Shown here piece by piece: positions 7,645 through 16,407 of a DNA stretch of 24,149 nucleotides. How positions within the stretch are numbered: the first letter of the stretch is position 1; each line of letters starts with the position of its first letter. The position numbers were made by a program, and so were the translations under genes. A model generated the notes under the pieces. It saw only the letters and a program-made list of their open reading frames with translations, did not search any database and was not told the DNA's origin. The stretch is from Silene noctiflora (taxonomy: Eukaryota > Streptophyta > Magnoliopsida > Caryophyllales > Caryophyllaceae), in the NCBI GenBank assembly GCA_009801015.1, contig VHZZ01000493.1:128569-152717 (forward strand), written 5' to 3'.

Positions 7645-9810
7645 TCAGACAGAGCTCTGGCATGTCCAAGGTTCTGATCTTGGGTATGTTGCAGAAACTT
7701 GTATACGCATCACTTCGTAGACAGCACCCCTGTTCAGTACTCCCAGAACCTCGTGTTTTTCTGCAGCAAGGTCCGCCATTGAGACCAAACGATAATGAGA
7801 CTCATCCCTCTGCCGGAATCCATGTTGCCATTGTCCAAGCTTCCACCATTTCACTAGAACTTGCCTCTCAGCGATCTTGCAGCACTCAAGGGCATCCATA
7901 ACACGTTTCATCTGCCACAATTTACAGTATAACGGTTTTCATTAAGAGTCTCATATAAGCTTTTCTTAAAGATACTGCAACATACGGAGTATTCAGTAAT
8001 ATTACGCAGACAGAGGATACCGGACTTACAGGCACTTGAAGCTGGTAGATGCAGTAGTGCAATCCTACCAAATTAAGCAACACATTCCGTTTTGGCTTGA
8101 AAAGAAACAACTCCACATCTTCAAAATCAAGCTGTAATGAACGAATATCCCCTAATGCTTTGAGATAATCTCGAGCTTCAAGAGAAGCAGAAGGCGAACA
8201 TTGGTCCACAAATTCGACAACAACAGACGCTCTTGCTGCCACCTCGTAGTGTCTGTTGACGTAAAACAACTTCCACCCCTAAAACAATTAGTAGAAGGTC
8301 ATACTCAGTCCGTCTCACTTATATTGTACCCTTTCGAGTCATTGACTTTAATAGTAAAGAGTCTGTTTTAACATAGTTTACACCTAGACATTTACATGAA
8401 AATGATAACGACATAGAACTTCTTGACAAGTTTCGAAGCCTGATAAGTTTCGAAGTAGACAAGTAGCAATTCAGAAGCTATATACTGTTGTAAATATAAG
8501 ATCACTCTAAGAAGAGTCATTGTAACATAATGTTATTCACTGAACAGAATGAAGTCGCCCCAATTGCGGTACAAAAAAAGAAAAAGCTCGTCTCCCAAAG
8601 TTACACAACACTTTTCTAGAGTGTGTACTAATCGCGAGGAGTTAGAACTCGATATTATGCTCATAATTAGAACACAAATTCTTGTTTTAGACCGCCACTT
8701 TTCGTCTAAAGCTTCAGACGGGTATATGTGACCATTTTATGGTTAAATGTAACCACAAAGATATAGTCAGTGTTCCGGCTCATGGTAACTTGTTTTTTAA
8801 TAGTGGTCACATTTGACTGTAAAATGGTTATAAAATCCCGAGACCAAAATGGCAATGGCTCGTCTGAAGCAAGACCAACCGTAATTAGAATGAGATGTAG
8901 GAGAAAATCGGTAAAAGAGATGTGGACAAAAATAACCCTCCATGATCATGATGATAAATGGTCATAAACAAGTTAGTAATGGTGAATTCGCTAAACTGAA
9001 TGGACCGGACTTGACCTGAACGGTCATAACCTGAAGTAAACTGAAATAAAGTCCGAAAGAAGTCAAGCAAATCGCCTCAGTATCGTCTTGTACTGAATCA
9101 ATAAAGAAATAATCAAACATGAAAAGTCAAACTAAACCTGCAAAGAAAGCAGAGAAGCACAAGAACCAAGATCAGGAATTTGAGAATTGTCCTTCAAATT
9201 AAGGGAAGGCCATCTTTCTCTGGTGAGACTGACCCAAATCAAATCCGACTCACATAACTCCCTCCAGTACTTGGAACAGCTCCCAAGAACACATATGTCT
9301 CTCACCTATTACATCCATTTCAACCATCATTTTTACATGATCATAATTCATAAACCTATTACGTAAAGTAAAAAGACGGTTTTTCTAACACGTGTCCTTA
9401 CGACACATGTAGACCCATGTTATAAAAACCAAAGTACAAGTAATAAACACAAGGTGATGGTTGCGGCTCAGCTCAGCTGGTTAGTGCATAGGTTCTCGTA
9501 CATGTGAAATTCAGTTCATAAGCTATTAGAGGCTGTCAGGATTTGAACCCGTGTCATCCAAACTAAAACCGTGTGACAGTTGAGGCCTAACTATTATATT
9601 TATATCCTATTAAAATTGACGGTTTTTCTATCATGTATTCTTAGGCAGACCGCAGATGTTAAGAAGGTGTTCCCTTAGGACTCATGTTAGAAAAACCGAA
9701 GTAAAAGCCGTGATAAACCGAAAAAATGATTGACAAAATGGAAATACCTGAAGAAAAGAAATGATATTGAAAGCTATATCAAAAGGAAGAGAATTGGAGA
9801 TGGTGTTCAT
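7645..9810 (-). CDS. F-box protein of an unnamed family (four exons, 248 aa)
   Basis: On the minus strand: exon 1 9810-9748 (21 codons), exon 2 9305-9138, exon 3 8278-8030, exon 4 7911-7645. All introns are GT-AG and phase 0. The F-box is split by intron 1: NSLPFDIAFNIISFLQ joins VRDICVLGSCSKYWRELCES and DLIWVSLTRERWPSL (residues 6-52), a good match to the F-box fold that binds SKP1 in SCF ubiquitin ligases. The C-terminal part (YEVAARASVVVEFVDQ, DFEDVELFLFKPKRNVLLNL, WKLGQWQHGFRQRDESHYR, VLGVLNRGAVYEVMRIQVS) is not a Kelch, LRR, tubby or PP2 domain that I recognise; it may be a family-specific substrate domain. Start choice: an in-frame TGA lies 34-36 bases upstream and no other ATG intervenes. 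The ATG directly follows a run of nine ATT triplets. Exon 1 is only 63 nt and is easily missed. Confidence 0.85.
8711..8880. mobile_element. Foldback/MITE-like element in intron 2 of the minus-strand F-box gene
   Basis: gcttcagacg at 8711-8720 matches cgtctgaagc at 8871-8880, and attttatggttaaatgtaac plus cac at 8734-8756 pairs with 8803-8825 with about four mismatches. The two arms enclose a 46-bp loop (8757-8802). This is a nonautonomous inverted-repeat element. The intron is 859 bp (8279-9137). Confidence 0.6.
8980..9070 (+). mobile_element. Degenerate gaact-rich fragment
   Basis: Contains ctaaactgaatggac, cctgaacggtcataacctga, aaactgaaataaagtccgaa. It resembles the gaact-rich MITE family at 2338-2516 and 12031-12206 but is shorter and more diverged, so it is a weak assignment. 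It lies in intron 2 of the minus-strand F-box gene, between exons 2 and 3. Confidence 0.35.
9455..9565. repeat. tRNA-like (SINE-type) remnant
   Basis: On the plus strand gctcagctggttagtgc resembles an A box of the RNA polymerase III promoter. On the minus strand gggttcaaatcctgac fits the B box consensus (GGTTCRANNCC). Because the two boxes lie on opposite strands it cannot be one intact tRNA gene; a rearranged SINE or two fragments is more likely. It lies in intron 1 (9306-9747) of the minus-strand F-box gene. Confidence 0.3.
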
Positions 9811-9837
9811 AATAATAATAATAATAATAATAATAAT
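9811..9837 (-). repeat. (AAT)9 microsatellite touching the F-box start codon
   Basis: Nine perfect AAT triplets on the plus strand, read as nine ATT triplets in the 5' leader of the minus-strand F-box mRNA, ending directly at the ATG (9810-9808). It is likely to vary in length between individuals. Confidence 0.95.
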
Positions 9838-10103
9838 CTTGGATCAAGTTGTTAATTTGTTGTTTGTTTTGTAGAGATTAGTATAATGATCGAATAAAAA
9901 AAAAGTGTAATTAAGAAGACACTTTAATTTGCGTTGATCAAGTTTGATGGTCTTAGACACTTACACGTAACCTGCCCTTTCCAAGTACCAAAATCTATTA
10001 ACCTTCGCAAAATAACGTGTACGTTATAAGAGAGACTTACTAATTAACTTCTGATATTGTATTGTATAAGAGTCACACCTCACATGCATACACACCATTT
10101 ACA

Positions 10104-10582
10104 AAAAGAAATTTCAAAATGGGTCGACTTTCAAGTTTATTACCGAAAATAGGTCCACGTCATCACCGAAGCTAGACTCGTATTCAAGTCGACATGTCGG
10201 TTAGCGACCAGGCCTAAAGTGTCACTTCATCACCAACCGAACCTTAGTTTTGTATTTCATGACAAATCGCCAGACAGGATGGAGATTTACCACAGAGACG
10301 CCAAGCGACCTGACGACTTGAGAGAGTAGTGTTGGTCCAACTTTTTGACAAATTTCAGTCATAAGCATGCAATCGCTAGGGAAGATGGCGATTATGCTTG
10401 ACATAGGGTTTTGACAAATTTATACTTAGAACTAAGTCGCCAACCGAGATGGCGACTTGGACCTTTGACATAGATTCGATAAAACCGATCCTACGTGGAC
10501 CTATTTTCGGTAATAAATTTGAAATTCGACCCATTTTGATAATTAATTTGTGAAAAATGCCTATTTTGGAAAAAAAAAAATC
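10104..10582. mobile_element. Mutator-like nonautonomous element with 47-bp inverted repeats
   Basis: The 47-bp arms at 10114-10160 and 10493-10539 (tcaaaatgggtcga, tttattaccgaaaatagg, tccacgt) are nearly perfect inverted copies with about two mismatches. A 9-bp direct repeat ccatttaca lies at 10095-10103 and 10583-10591, the length of a Mutator target duplication. The right flank between arm and repeat is some 30 bp longer than the left, so the outer borders are uncertain. The inside contains a perfect hairpin aagtcgcca/tggcgactt (10434-10442, 10450-10458) and no intact protein gene. Confidence 0.65.
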
Positions 10583-10660
10583 CCATTTACAAGTCAAATT
10601 CAAGTCACAAATTCTTGTTTAATACGGATGCATCGATTTTACGGGTAAAATGGGTTAAGT

Positions 10661-10744
10661 AATACAGAGTAGTTACTTGTATAATTGAGACAAAAGAATA
10701 CGAAGTAGTTACTTGTATAATTGAGACAAAAGAATACGGAGTAC
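10661..10744 (+). repeat. 36-bp tandem repeat, 2.3 copies
   Basis: Units at 10661-10696 and 10697-10732, followed by a 12-bp partial unit (aatacggagtac). Each full unit reads aatac.gagtagttacttgt then ataattgagacaaaag with about two differences between copies. Confidence 0.9.
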
Positions 10745-11385
10745 TCTCATCGTCTTGATTATTTATTTACCTATTCTATTTGGGGTGTTTCATTCAAGTG
10801 TTTATCATTTTCATAACATTTTTGATGAACAATTTGATCGAGAGTTAATTTTGTACACTTGTTATAAAATATTTCGCCCTCTCCTCTCTTAGAGATCTAT
10901 TCGATTGATCTTTGTGCCAAAATCAAAGGTGATGAACAGATGACCAAGAGATGAAGGGAGTAATATTTAGGAAATAACAAATGTTATGTCCAATCTATCT
11001 AAATAATGCAGTATTTGACTCGTTTTAGTTGAACCATAGTCTAGGACAAAAGGAGCGAGGCAAGCTAGTTAACTTTACTCGTTCGCCCCCACTTAAAATT
11101 TTATCATTCCTAACTGTAAATCCTAACCCCGTAATAAACATACCACTCAAATCCAAAATATTAACGTGCTTCGATTATTACTGAAACTCGATACTATCCA
11201 GTAACATGACAAACGTCTACCACTTTTTTCTCCTACATATCCGAAACCGAGTAAGAAACAACCTAACTAACTAGATTGTCACCTCTCATCAACACAATCC
11301 AAAACTCCATCCCCCAATTTCCTCAACCAGAATCTTTAAATGATTCTGTTCTCATCATAAACTCATAATTCATATATCAATAGGT

Positions 11386-11520
11386 CTTATTTGTGACGGG
11401 TTAAGTATCACCCACATGGGTAGATAAGACAAAAAATATAACGCATAGGGAATCGCAAATGACTTATCTTTATCCTCTCATATAGGTTTTATTTGACCCG
11501 GCACAAGCTTGTGACGGATA
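11386..11520. mobile_element. gtgacgg-type MITE fragment
   Basis: Contains cttatttgtgacgggttaag on the left and cacaagcttgtgacggatat on the right. The left end matches the ends of the elements at 2005-2170 and 23091-23207. The right side does not form a clean inverted partner, so this is probably a rearranged copy. Confidence 0.4.
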
Positions 11521-11780
11521 TCGACACTCGAATTGTGGTATACTCTATACAGGTTGAATTGTTGATCATTACAATTTTATACACGTAGTGCATTATGCCC
11601 TATCCTTCTGTCCATCCATCCATATAAATATTCAATGCAAATTGCATTTATGAACCTTGTTTTCCCACTTATGCTAACAATATAAAAAAGTGATTTTTTT
11701 TTTTTATACAAATAGATATTTCTTATCGTGTGAAACCGTCTCACCTAATTAAAACAAATTCTAGAATAAAGATCATGTTA

Positions 11781-11966
11781 TTTTGGACTTAATTTTACTT
11801 TATTTCAGTTTAATTCAGCTTTATTCAGTTTAGTTTAGTTTAGTTCAGCTCATTTCTTCACAAATTAACTCGTATTATTTTGTTCAGTTCAACTCCATTA
11901 AGTTCAATTCAGTTAAGTTACATTAAGTTCAATTCAACTTATTTCAACCAAAAAGAACAGGGCCTT
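11781..11966 (-). mobile_element. gaact-rich MITE, copy B (inverted)
   Basis: Read on the minus strand this copy begins aaggccctgttctttttggt and continues with gaattgaact words, the landmark taatttgtgaagaaatgag, and ends aattaagtccaaaa. It is the inverted counterpart of copy C only 64 bp away. The ends (ggccctgttctttttgg and ttttggacttaa) are roughly complementary. Confidence 0.65.
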
Positions 11967-12030
11967 AAACACCTCAAGACGGTTCTTGTTTTTCCCTATA
12001 AAAATTAATTCATTTGTTACTAACAATTTT

Positions 12031-12206
12031 AGACCTTGTTTTTTTGAACTGAACTTAATAGAGCTAAATTGAACTGAACTGAATTGAAATGAAGTAAGAG
12101 CTAATTTGTGAAGAGAAAAGCTAAACTGAACTGAATGAAGTTGAACTGAACTTAATAGAACAAGACTGAACTGAACTTAAATAAGCTCAAATTAAATTCA
12201 AAAGAC
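12031..12206 (+). mobile_element. gaact-rich MITE, copy C
   Basis: Begins agaccttgtttttttgaact, has gaactgaact runs and the landmark taatttgtgaagagaa, and ends attaaattcaaaagac. It matches copy A in the same orientation and copy B in the opposite orientation. No coding capacity. Confidence 0.65.
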
Positions 12207-12237
12207 GTATATACAAATAAACTGTCTTACAATTCAT

Positions 12238-12452
12238 GGACTATACAACCAGTTGTACGGTGTAAAATCTGAGCTTTGTAATAAAATATCCGAGCTTTAT
12301 GTTAAAGAATATAAGCTTTATTAGAAAGTATCTGATCTCATCCATTTACACATCAAAAATATGAACTTTACATTAGCTCAGAAAAAATACATATAAGCTC
12401 AGATTCTTATACCTTAATTGTACAATGCTTATATACAACTGGATGTATAATC
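12238..12452. mobile_element. MITE with GGAYTATACAWCCAGTTGTA ends
   Basis: The left end ggactatacaaccagttgta and the right end tacaactggatgtataatcc are inverted copies with two mismatches. The interior is AT-rich with repeated gagcttt/agctcag words. It ends about 90 bp before the TATA box of the CASP-like gene. A related pair of ends (tatacatccgatgta, atacatccgatgta) occurs at 12910-13336 in intron 1 of that gene. Confidence 0.7.
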
Positions 12453-12543
12453 CGTCGACGGTTAAACTCTCACACAATAATTACTCATTACTTCATATTT
12501 TCCAACTCATTTACACACCTTACAAACTTAACAACTACCCCTC

Positions 12544-12550
12544 TATAAAT
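12544..12550 (+). promoter_or_regulatory. Probable TATA box of the CASP-like gene
   Basis: TATAAAT in the context ctctataaattcc, 76 bp before the ATG, giving a leader of about 45-50 nt. It is the best TATA match in the window and in a normal position. Confidence 0.6.
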
Positions 12551-12625
12551 TCCACTTTCTAAGCAATAGTTTCCCTTAATATATTACCCTTACCCATCAA
12601 AAAAATTCAAAAAAAAAATACAAAA

Positions 12626-15600
12626 ATGATGGAAAGAAATAATATGGGTGTAAATGGTATGGAAAAAGGAATTGAACAAGAAAAAAATAGTGGAAAAAAA
12701 TGGGATGAAATAATAATTAGGGTTTTAGTATTATTATTAACACTTGTTGCAGCTATTTTAGTTGGTTTAGATAAACAAACTAAAATTGTTGCCATTACAA
12801 TTTCTCCTGATCTTCCTGCTTTCAATGTTCCCGTTGCGGCTAAGTTTAACTATGTCTCCGCCTTTGTGTGAGTTTTTCTTTTTTTCTCTCGGTTTTTCTC
12901 AGTAAGTAGATTATACATCCGATGTACTATCACCAATTTTATAGTTAACGAGCATTGTTTTTGGTGTAAACCATCCGGTTTAATCCGGAGTCGAGCCGGG
13001 TAGGACCACTAGGGCGTTAAAGCTCTCCCTCATGAGTTTCAACATTGCTGCGTTTCCAGGGTTCGAACACGAGACTTCTGTTAAGCTAGAAAGTTTTTGA
13101 GTTCATTTATTTACGTATTAAGCTCAAAAAATTATAATAAAACTCAAAAATATTACATATAAGATTAGTTAAATTTGAGTTTTGACGGAAAAAAAATTAA
13201 AATTTAACTGGTATAAACTTTAATATGCTAAAAAAAATATACACATGCTTAAAAACAATAAAATTTGAGATAAAAAGCAAAGAAAAAATACTCATATGCT
13301 CAAACAAATAAAATATAAAGTAATACATCCGATGTATCTTCTTTTTTCTCCGTTTTACCTCATAATAAGCTTGTATGAATAGTTATATATTCCTTATTTA
13401 TCCACGCAGTCATTTGTGACGTGTAATAAGCTTGTAAGAATAGCTGATTTATCGAATTACTAAAATTTACTAGCATCATACAACGGTTTCAGACAAGATT
13501 CTGTAAGTTATATATTCCTTATAAAATATGTTTTCATGTATATTTGGCCTTTCAAGCTAAAATATAAAACGATATTAAGGCCGTCTTAACCTAAGACGTT
13601 CCACATCACTTCTTTTATTTTTTATTTTTTTAAATCGGTTTTAAAAGCTGATAGTCATCTTAGAGTTAGACGGTCTTAAACAAAAACTTGTGCTTTCATT
13701 GTGAGAGACCCCAAATTCAATTATACAATAATGATCTCATGAATGAAGGCCACTCATGTCATAGATTGACTTGCTTTCAGTTAATGAGTTTATTACCGAT
13801 ACGCCACAATAGGTAGGTAGCATTATAACTTGATTGAGAATGACGACTTTCTTACTGGGTTTGTCACCATAAATTTCCTTAGGCCCAACACAAATATGGA
13901 AGTCCGGTAGGGCACTGTATACCAACTACATAGAACTAGTATTAATTTCGACATTTAATACAAATCGAAATGGATAACGACGGTCGATGGGGACTGGCGC
14001 CAGTGACGGATTTAGGGGACGCTGATAGGGGCGCTCGGCCTCACTGGCTAAGGAAAATTTTGGATTTTTTAGTTAAAATTTCTGTCTTTTTTTTTTTTTT
14101 TTTTTTTTGTCAAATTAAGTTATGTCATTATTTGTTTTTACCAGCTGAAATTTTCCGCTCCTTAACCGTAAATCCTGACTCCGTATTTAGGGGTTATCTC
14201 ATGATACCGAGTTTGTGTATTATCCTCTAACTATGAATTGTAACCCATGATTTAAAGAAACATAATTTAAAATGTATAGGAGAGGATGATATTAAAATTC
14301 TGTAATAAGTAATAACTGGATACGTTATCTCATTTTCCATTTAAAATTTTGGTTTCAATTTGAAACAAGGTTATCTTTTGGTCATTTTAATTCTATAGTT
14401 TGCTTCTTTCTTGTTACAACTTTGAGAACTTTTTAAATTTTTGTCTAAAATGTTACTCCGTATTACAGATTCTTTACGTTTTTTTCCCTAGTTTTATAAG
14501 GGATATTTTAATGAAACGTAGAAAACCCGCTGAATGAGACGAGTACATCCTAAATTAAATCCCTTTCAATACTTTTGGTAAAACAATTGACTTATTGAGC
14601 TAATCATGTGATTAAAATTGCAACTTTTTTTTTTGTCATATTGGTCATATAAAGACAAATGAAATTATTATTTTTGCAAATTGACTTTTTTTTTATGAGT
14701 AGTCATATCTTATTTATGAACGATGTACAAGTTGATAGTAGTTGGAAAACGAGTAACAATATTCTCCGTTCCTTAAAAGAAATAGAGAGTTCAATTTATT
14801 TTTACGGGTTCTAATAGTCGTAAATTTACCTATCGGTTATTGAGAAGGTACGAGTACACTAATTAAACAGATATAATTGCGAAGTAATTAATAAGAAAGA
14901 TGTAATTGACTAAATTCTCGATAAAATACTCGATTATGAATCACACAAAGCGAATTATTTGAATTATCGATACTCTAAATCTGAATTAAAATTAACCTTA
15001 TGTAAAGTAGTGACTGGTTGCTTACTAATCTACTGGTAAAGAGTTGCTTTAACTGAAACCGTTAAGGTCAAAGATATAGGCATTTTTCGAGTAAACAAGT
15101 ATTGAGTATCTTAAAATAATCACGCGACAATAAACATCTAATTCACCACATATTATTTCACCAAATCGTATTATTTCCTTTCTGTGACCTTGGTAATCCG
15201 CCAATCCTACAATGAAGTCCATCGAAATGGAGTCCCATTTTATCGTAGTTTGGTAACAGGATACGGTATTGATTGGATTATGTCTGTAATATGGTAGGTA
15301 CTTTGTCGTGGCGAATTCTATAGCATGTGTGTTCACGGCTGTTACACTAGTTGCTACATTCGCGAGAAAGGGTGGAAGAAGCAGCCTGTTACTCTTCACA
15401 ACAATGCTGATAGATGTGATGATGGTGGCCTTGTTATTCTCTTGTGTCGGAGCAGCAGGGGCCGTAGGGGTGCTCGGTGCCAAGGGAAACTCGCATTTAC
15501 GGTGGAACAAAGTGTGTGATGTGTATACTAAATACTGTCACCAAGTCGAGGCTGCTATTGCGCTTTCTTTCTTCGCTGCTGTCGCTTATGTTTTGTTGCT

Positions 15601-15637
15601 ACTTCTCGAGGTTTTGAGGCTCCAGAGGAGCCCGTAA
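12626..15637 (+). CDS. CASPL1E: CASP-like membrane protein, CASPL1E type (two exons, 193 aa)
   Basis: Exons 12626-12867 and 15298-15637; donor gt|gtgagt, acceptor ggtag|gtactt, with the Val81 codon split after its second base. The protein has four membrane segments at about 29-48, 78-102, 111-136 and 164-186, with both ends in the cytosol (MARVEL-like fold). Arg32 in segment 1 (EIIIRVLVLL) and Asp120 in segment 3 (MLIDVMMVALLFS) match the conserved charged pair of CASP proteins. The N-terminal MGVNGMEKG, LDKQTKIV, AKFNYVSAFVYF, GNSHLRWNKVC and YCHQVEAAIALS blocks resemble Arabidopsis CASPL1E1/E2 as I recall them. CASPs build membrane scaffolds at the Casparian strip; most CASP-like proteins have no proven role. 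The single 2.4-kb intron contains MITEs and a retrotransposon fragment. ATG choice: 12626; a second ATG follows directly at 12629. Confidence 0.92.
12909..13340. mobile_element. MITE-like element with atacatccgatgta ends and a tRNA-like insertion
   Basis: Ends at about 12912-12926 (atacatccgatgta) and 13322-13336 (aatacatccgatgtat). The motif is nearly self-complementary, so it can be read as inverted or direct repeat. The interior contains a stretch from about 12960 to 13085 with cagggttcgaacacgagac, which resembles an RNA polymerase III B box or a degenerate SINE. Borders are approximate. It is in intron 1 of the CASP-like gene, starting about 40 bp after the donor. Confidence 0.4.
13576..13681. 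mobile_element. Short MITE with GRCCGTCTTA ends
   Basis: Left end aaggccgtcttaacctaag; right end read on the other strand taagaccgtctaactctaag. About 16 of 20 positions agree. The interior is a T-rich 65-bp loop. It lies in the intron of the CASP-like gene. Confidence 0.6.
13682..15168. other. Rest of the CASP-like gene intron
   Basis: AT-rich sequence with a T-tract at 14088-14108 following a GC-richer patch (13978-14050, ggcgccagtgacggatttag) that looks like a transposon end. Several minus- and plus-strand open frames exist here, but none has a recognisable domain or splice partners. No additional CASP-like exon was found. Confidence 0.5.
15175..15255 (-). mobile_element. Ty3/gypsy integrase fragment in the CASP-like gene intron
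   Basis: On the minus strand the translation reads KWDSISMDFIVGLADYQGH, close to the well-known gypsy integrase motif W-D-x-I-S-M-D-F-I-x-G-L-P. The usual proline and the following catalytic region are missing, and the frame upstream runs into the CASP-like exon 2 on the other strand. It is a short relic in opposite orientation to the host gene, ending 42 bp before exon 2. Confidence 0.7.
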
Positions 15638-16407
15638 CAATTTAAGGTAGCGACTGCGGGTTTCACTCAAAACGGAAACTATTGTATTATGTCAAATGAG
15701 TTCGACTCAAAATGAAAACTATTGTAATATTTACATTGCTACTACTTTCTGTTCACAAAGCTGGTTCAAGTTCCGGAGCTCTTGGGATAACCATGATAGT
15801 CTCCTAACTACGTATCAAAGTTTTCTATAGTTCTATCAGGTTAATACCTTAAAGATTCGATAATGCATTGTTTCGACTATGCATAGTTTCAATTCGGATT
15901 AAATTTCTTTTTTAAGCGTGGAAACCTTCTTTTATTAATTATGGACAAATTAAATCGTAATATATTTAATTATATTTCGACATTTTGGTAGATATAGTAA
16001 ATTTTTGTTCCCAATTTTCTTCATTATTTGACAATTGATGAAAATGTGTTTTCACTATATTTAGACATTTTAATTTCTAAAATATTTCAAAGTTCTACGC
16101 AAAATACGGAATTAGCGATACAGACAACTCGAACCACTAATTCCAAATTTTTCAACAGCTAATATGAAAGGATAATTTTTCAACAGACTGTGATTATTAT
16201 ATTGCCTCAAAAATCATCGAAAAAAGAGAAAAACAGTAAATAAAAGAAATTACTTTTTTCTAGTTTTTCTTTTCTCCCTAATGTTAAACATTAAGGGAAA
16301 AAGAATATTCAAAAAATAAATAAAAAAATCTCATCCTCTTTTCCATTATATTAATAATCAAATTTCTTCAAGTCATCCAAATACTTGCATAAAACGGTTA
16401 TACGAAG
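15638..16407. other. Spacer between the CASP-like gene and the repeat-protein gene
   Basis: About 770 bp, AT-rich, no supported exon. It includes a short direct duplication (actcaaaaYgRaaactattgta) at about 15665 and 15705, period 40 bp, just after the CASP-like stop codon and so possibly in its 3' UTR, and a small repeat atttttcaacag at about 16147 and 16175. The promoter of the downstream gene must be in the right-hand part; no convincing TATA box was singled out. Confidence 0.5.

Larger units (their letters stand above)
9838..12540. other. Transposon-rich spacer of about 2.7 kb
   Basis: No exon chain is supported on either strand. Recognisable contents are a Mutator-like inverted-repeat element (10104-10582), a 36-bp tandem repeat (10661-10744), a gtgacgg-type MITE fragment (about 11386-11520), two inverted gaact-rich MITEs (11781-11966 and 12031-12206) and a MITE with tatacatccagttgta ends (12238-12452). 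It must also contain the promoter of the minus-strand F-box gene (left) and of the CASP-like gene (right). Confidence 0.6.

Noticed and set aside
9455..9565. Possible tRNA gene
   Set aside because: A-box-like and B-box-like words are on opposite strands and no cloverleaf can be drawn.
10222..10603. Two minus-strand open frames of 60 and 75 codons
   Set aside because: Both lie within the Mutator-like inverted-repeat element and match no transposase motif that I know.
13030..13085. Second B-box-like word (gggttcgaacacgag)
   Set aside because: No matching acceptor or anticodon arms nearby; kept only as part of a repeat remnant.
15049..15510. 153-codon minus-strand open frame
   Set aside because: Its right half is antisense to CASP-like exon 2 and its middle is a gypsy integrase relic; it is not an independent gene. 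A phrase like ILVYSKN further on recalls reverse transcriptase, but it is short and in the wrong order, so I do not claim it.
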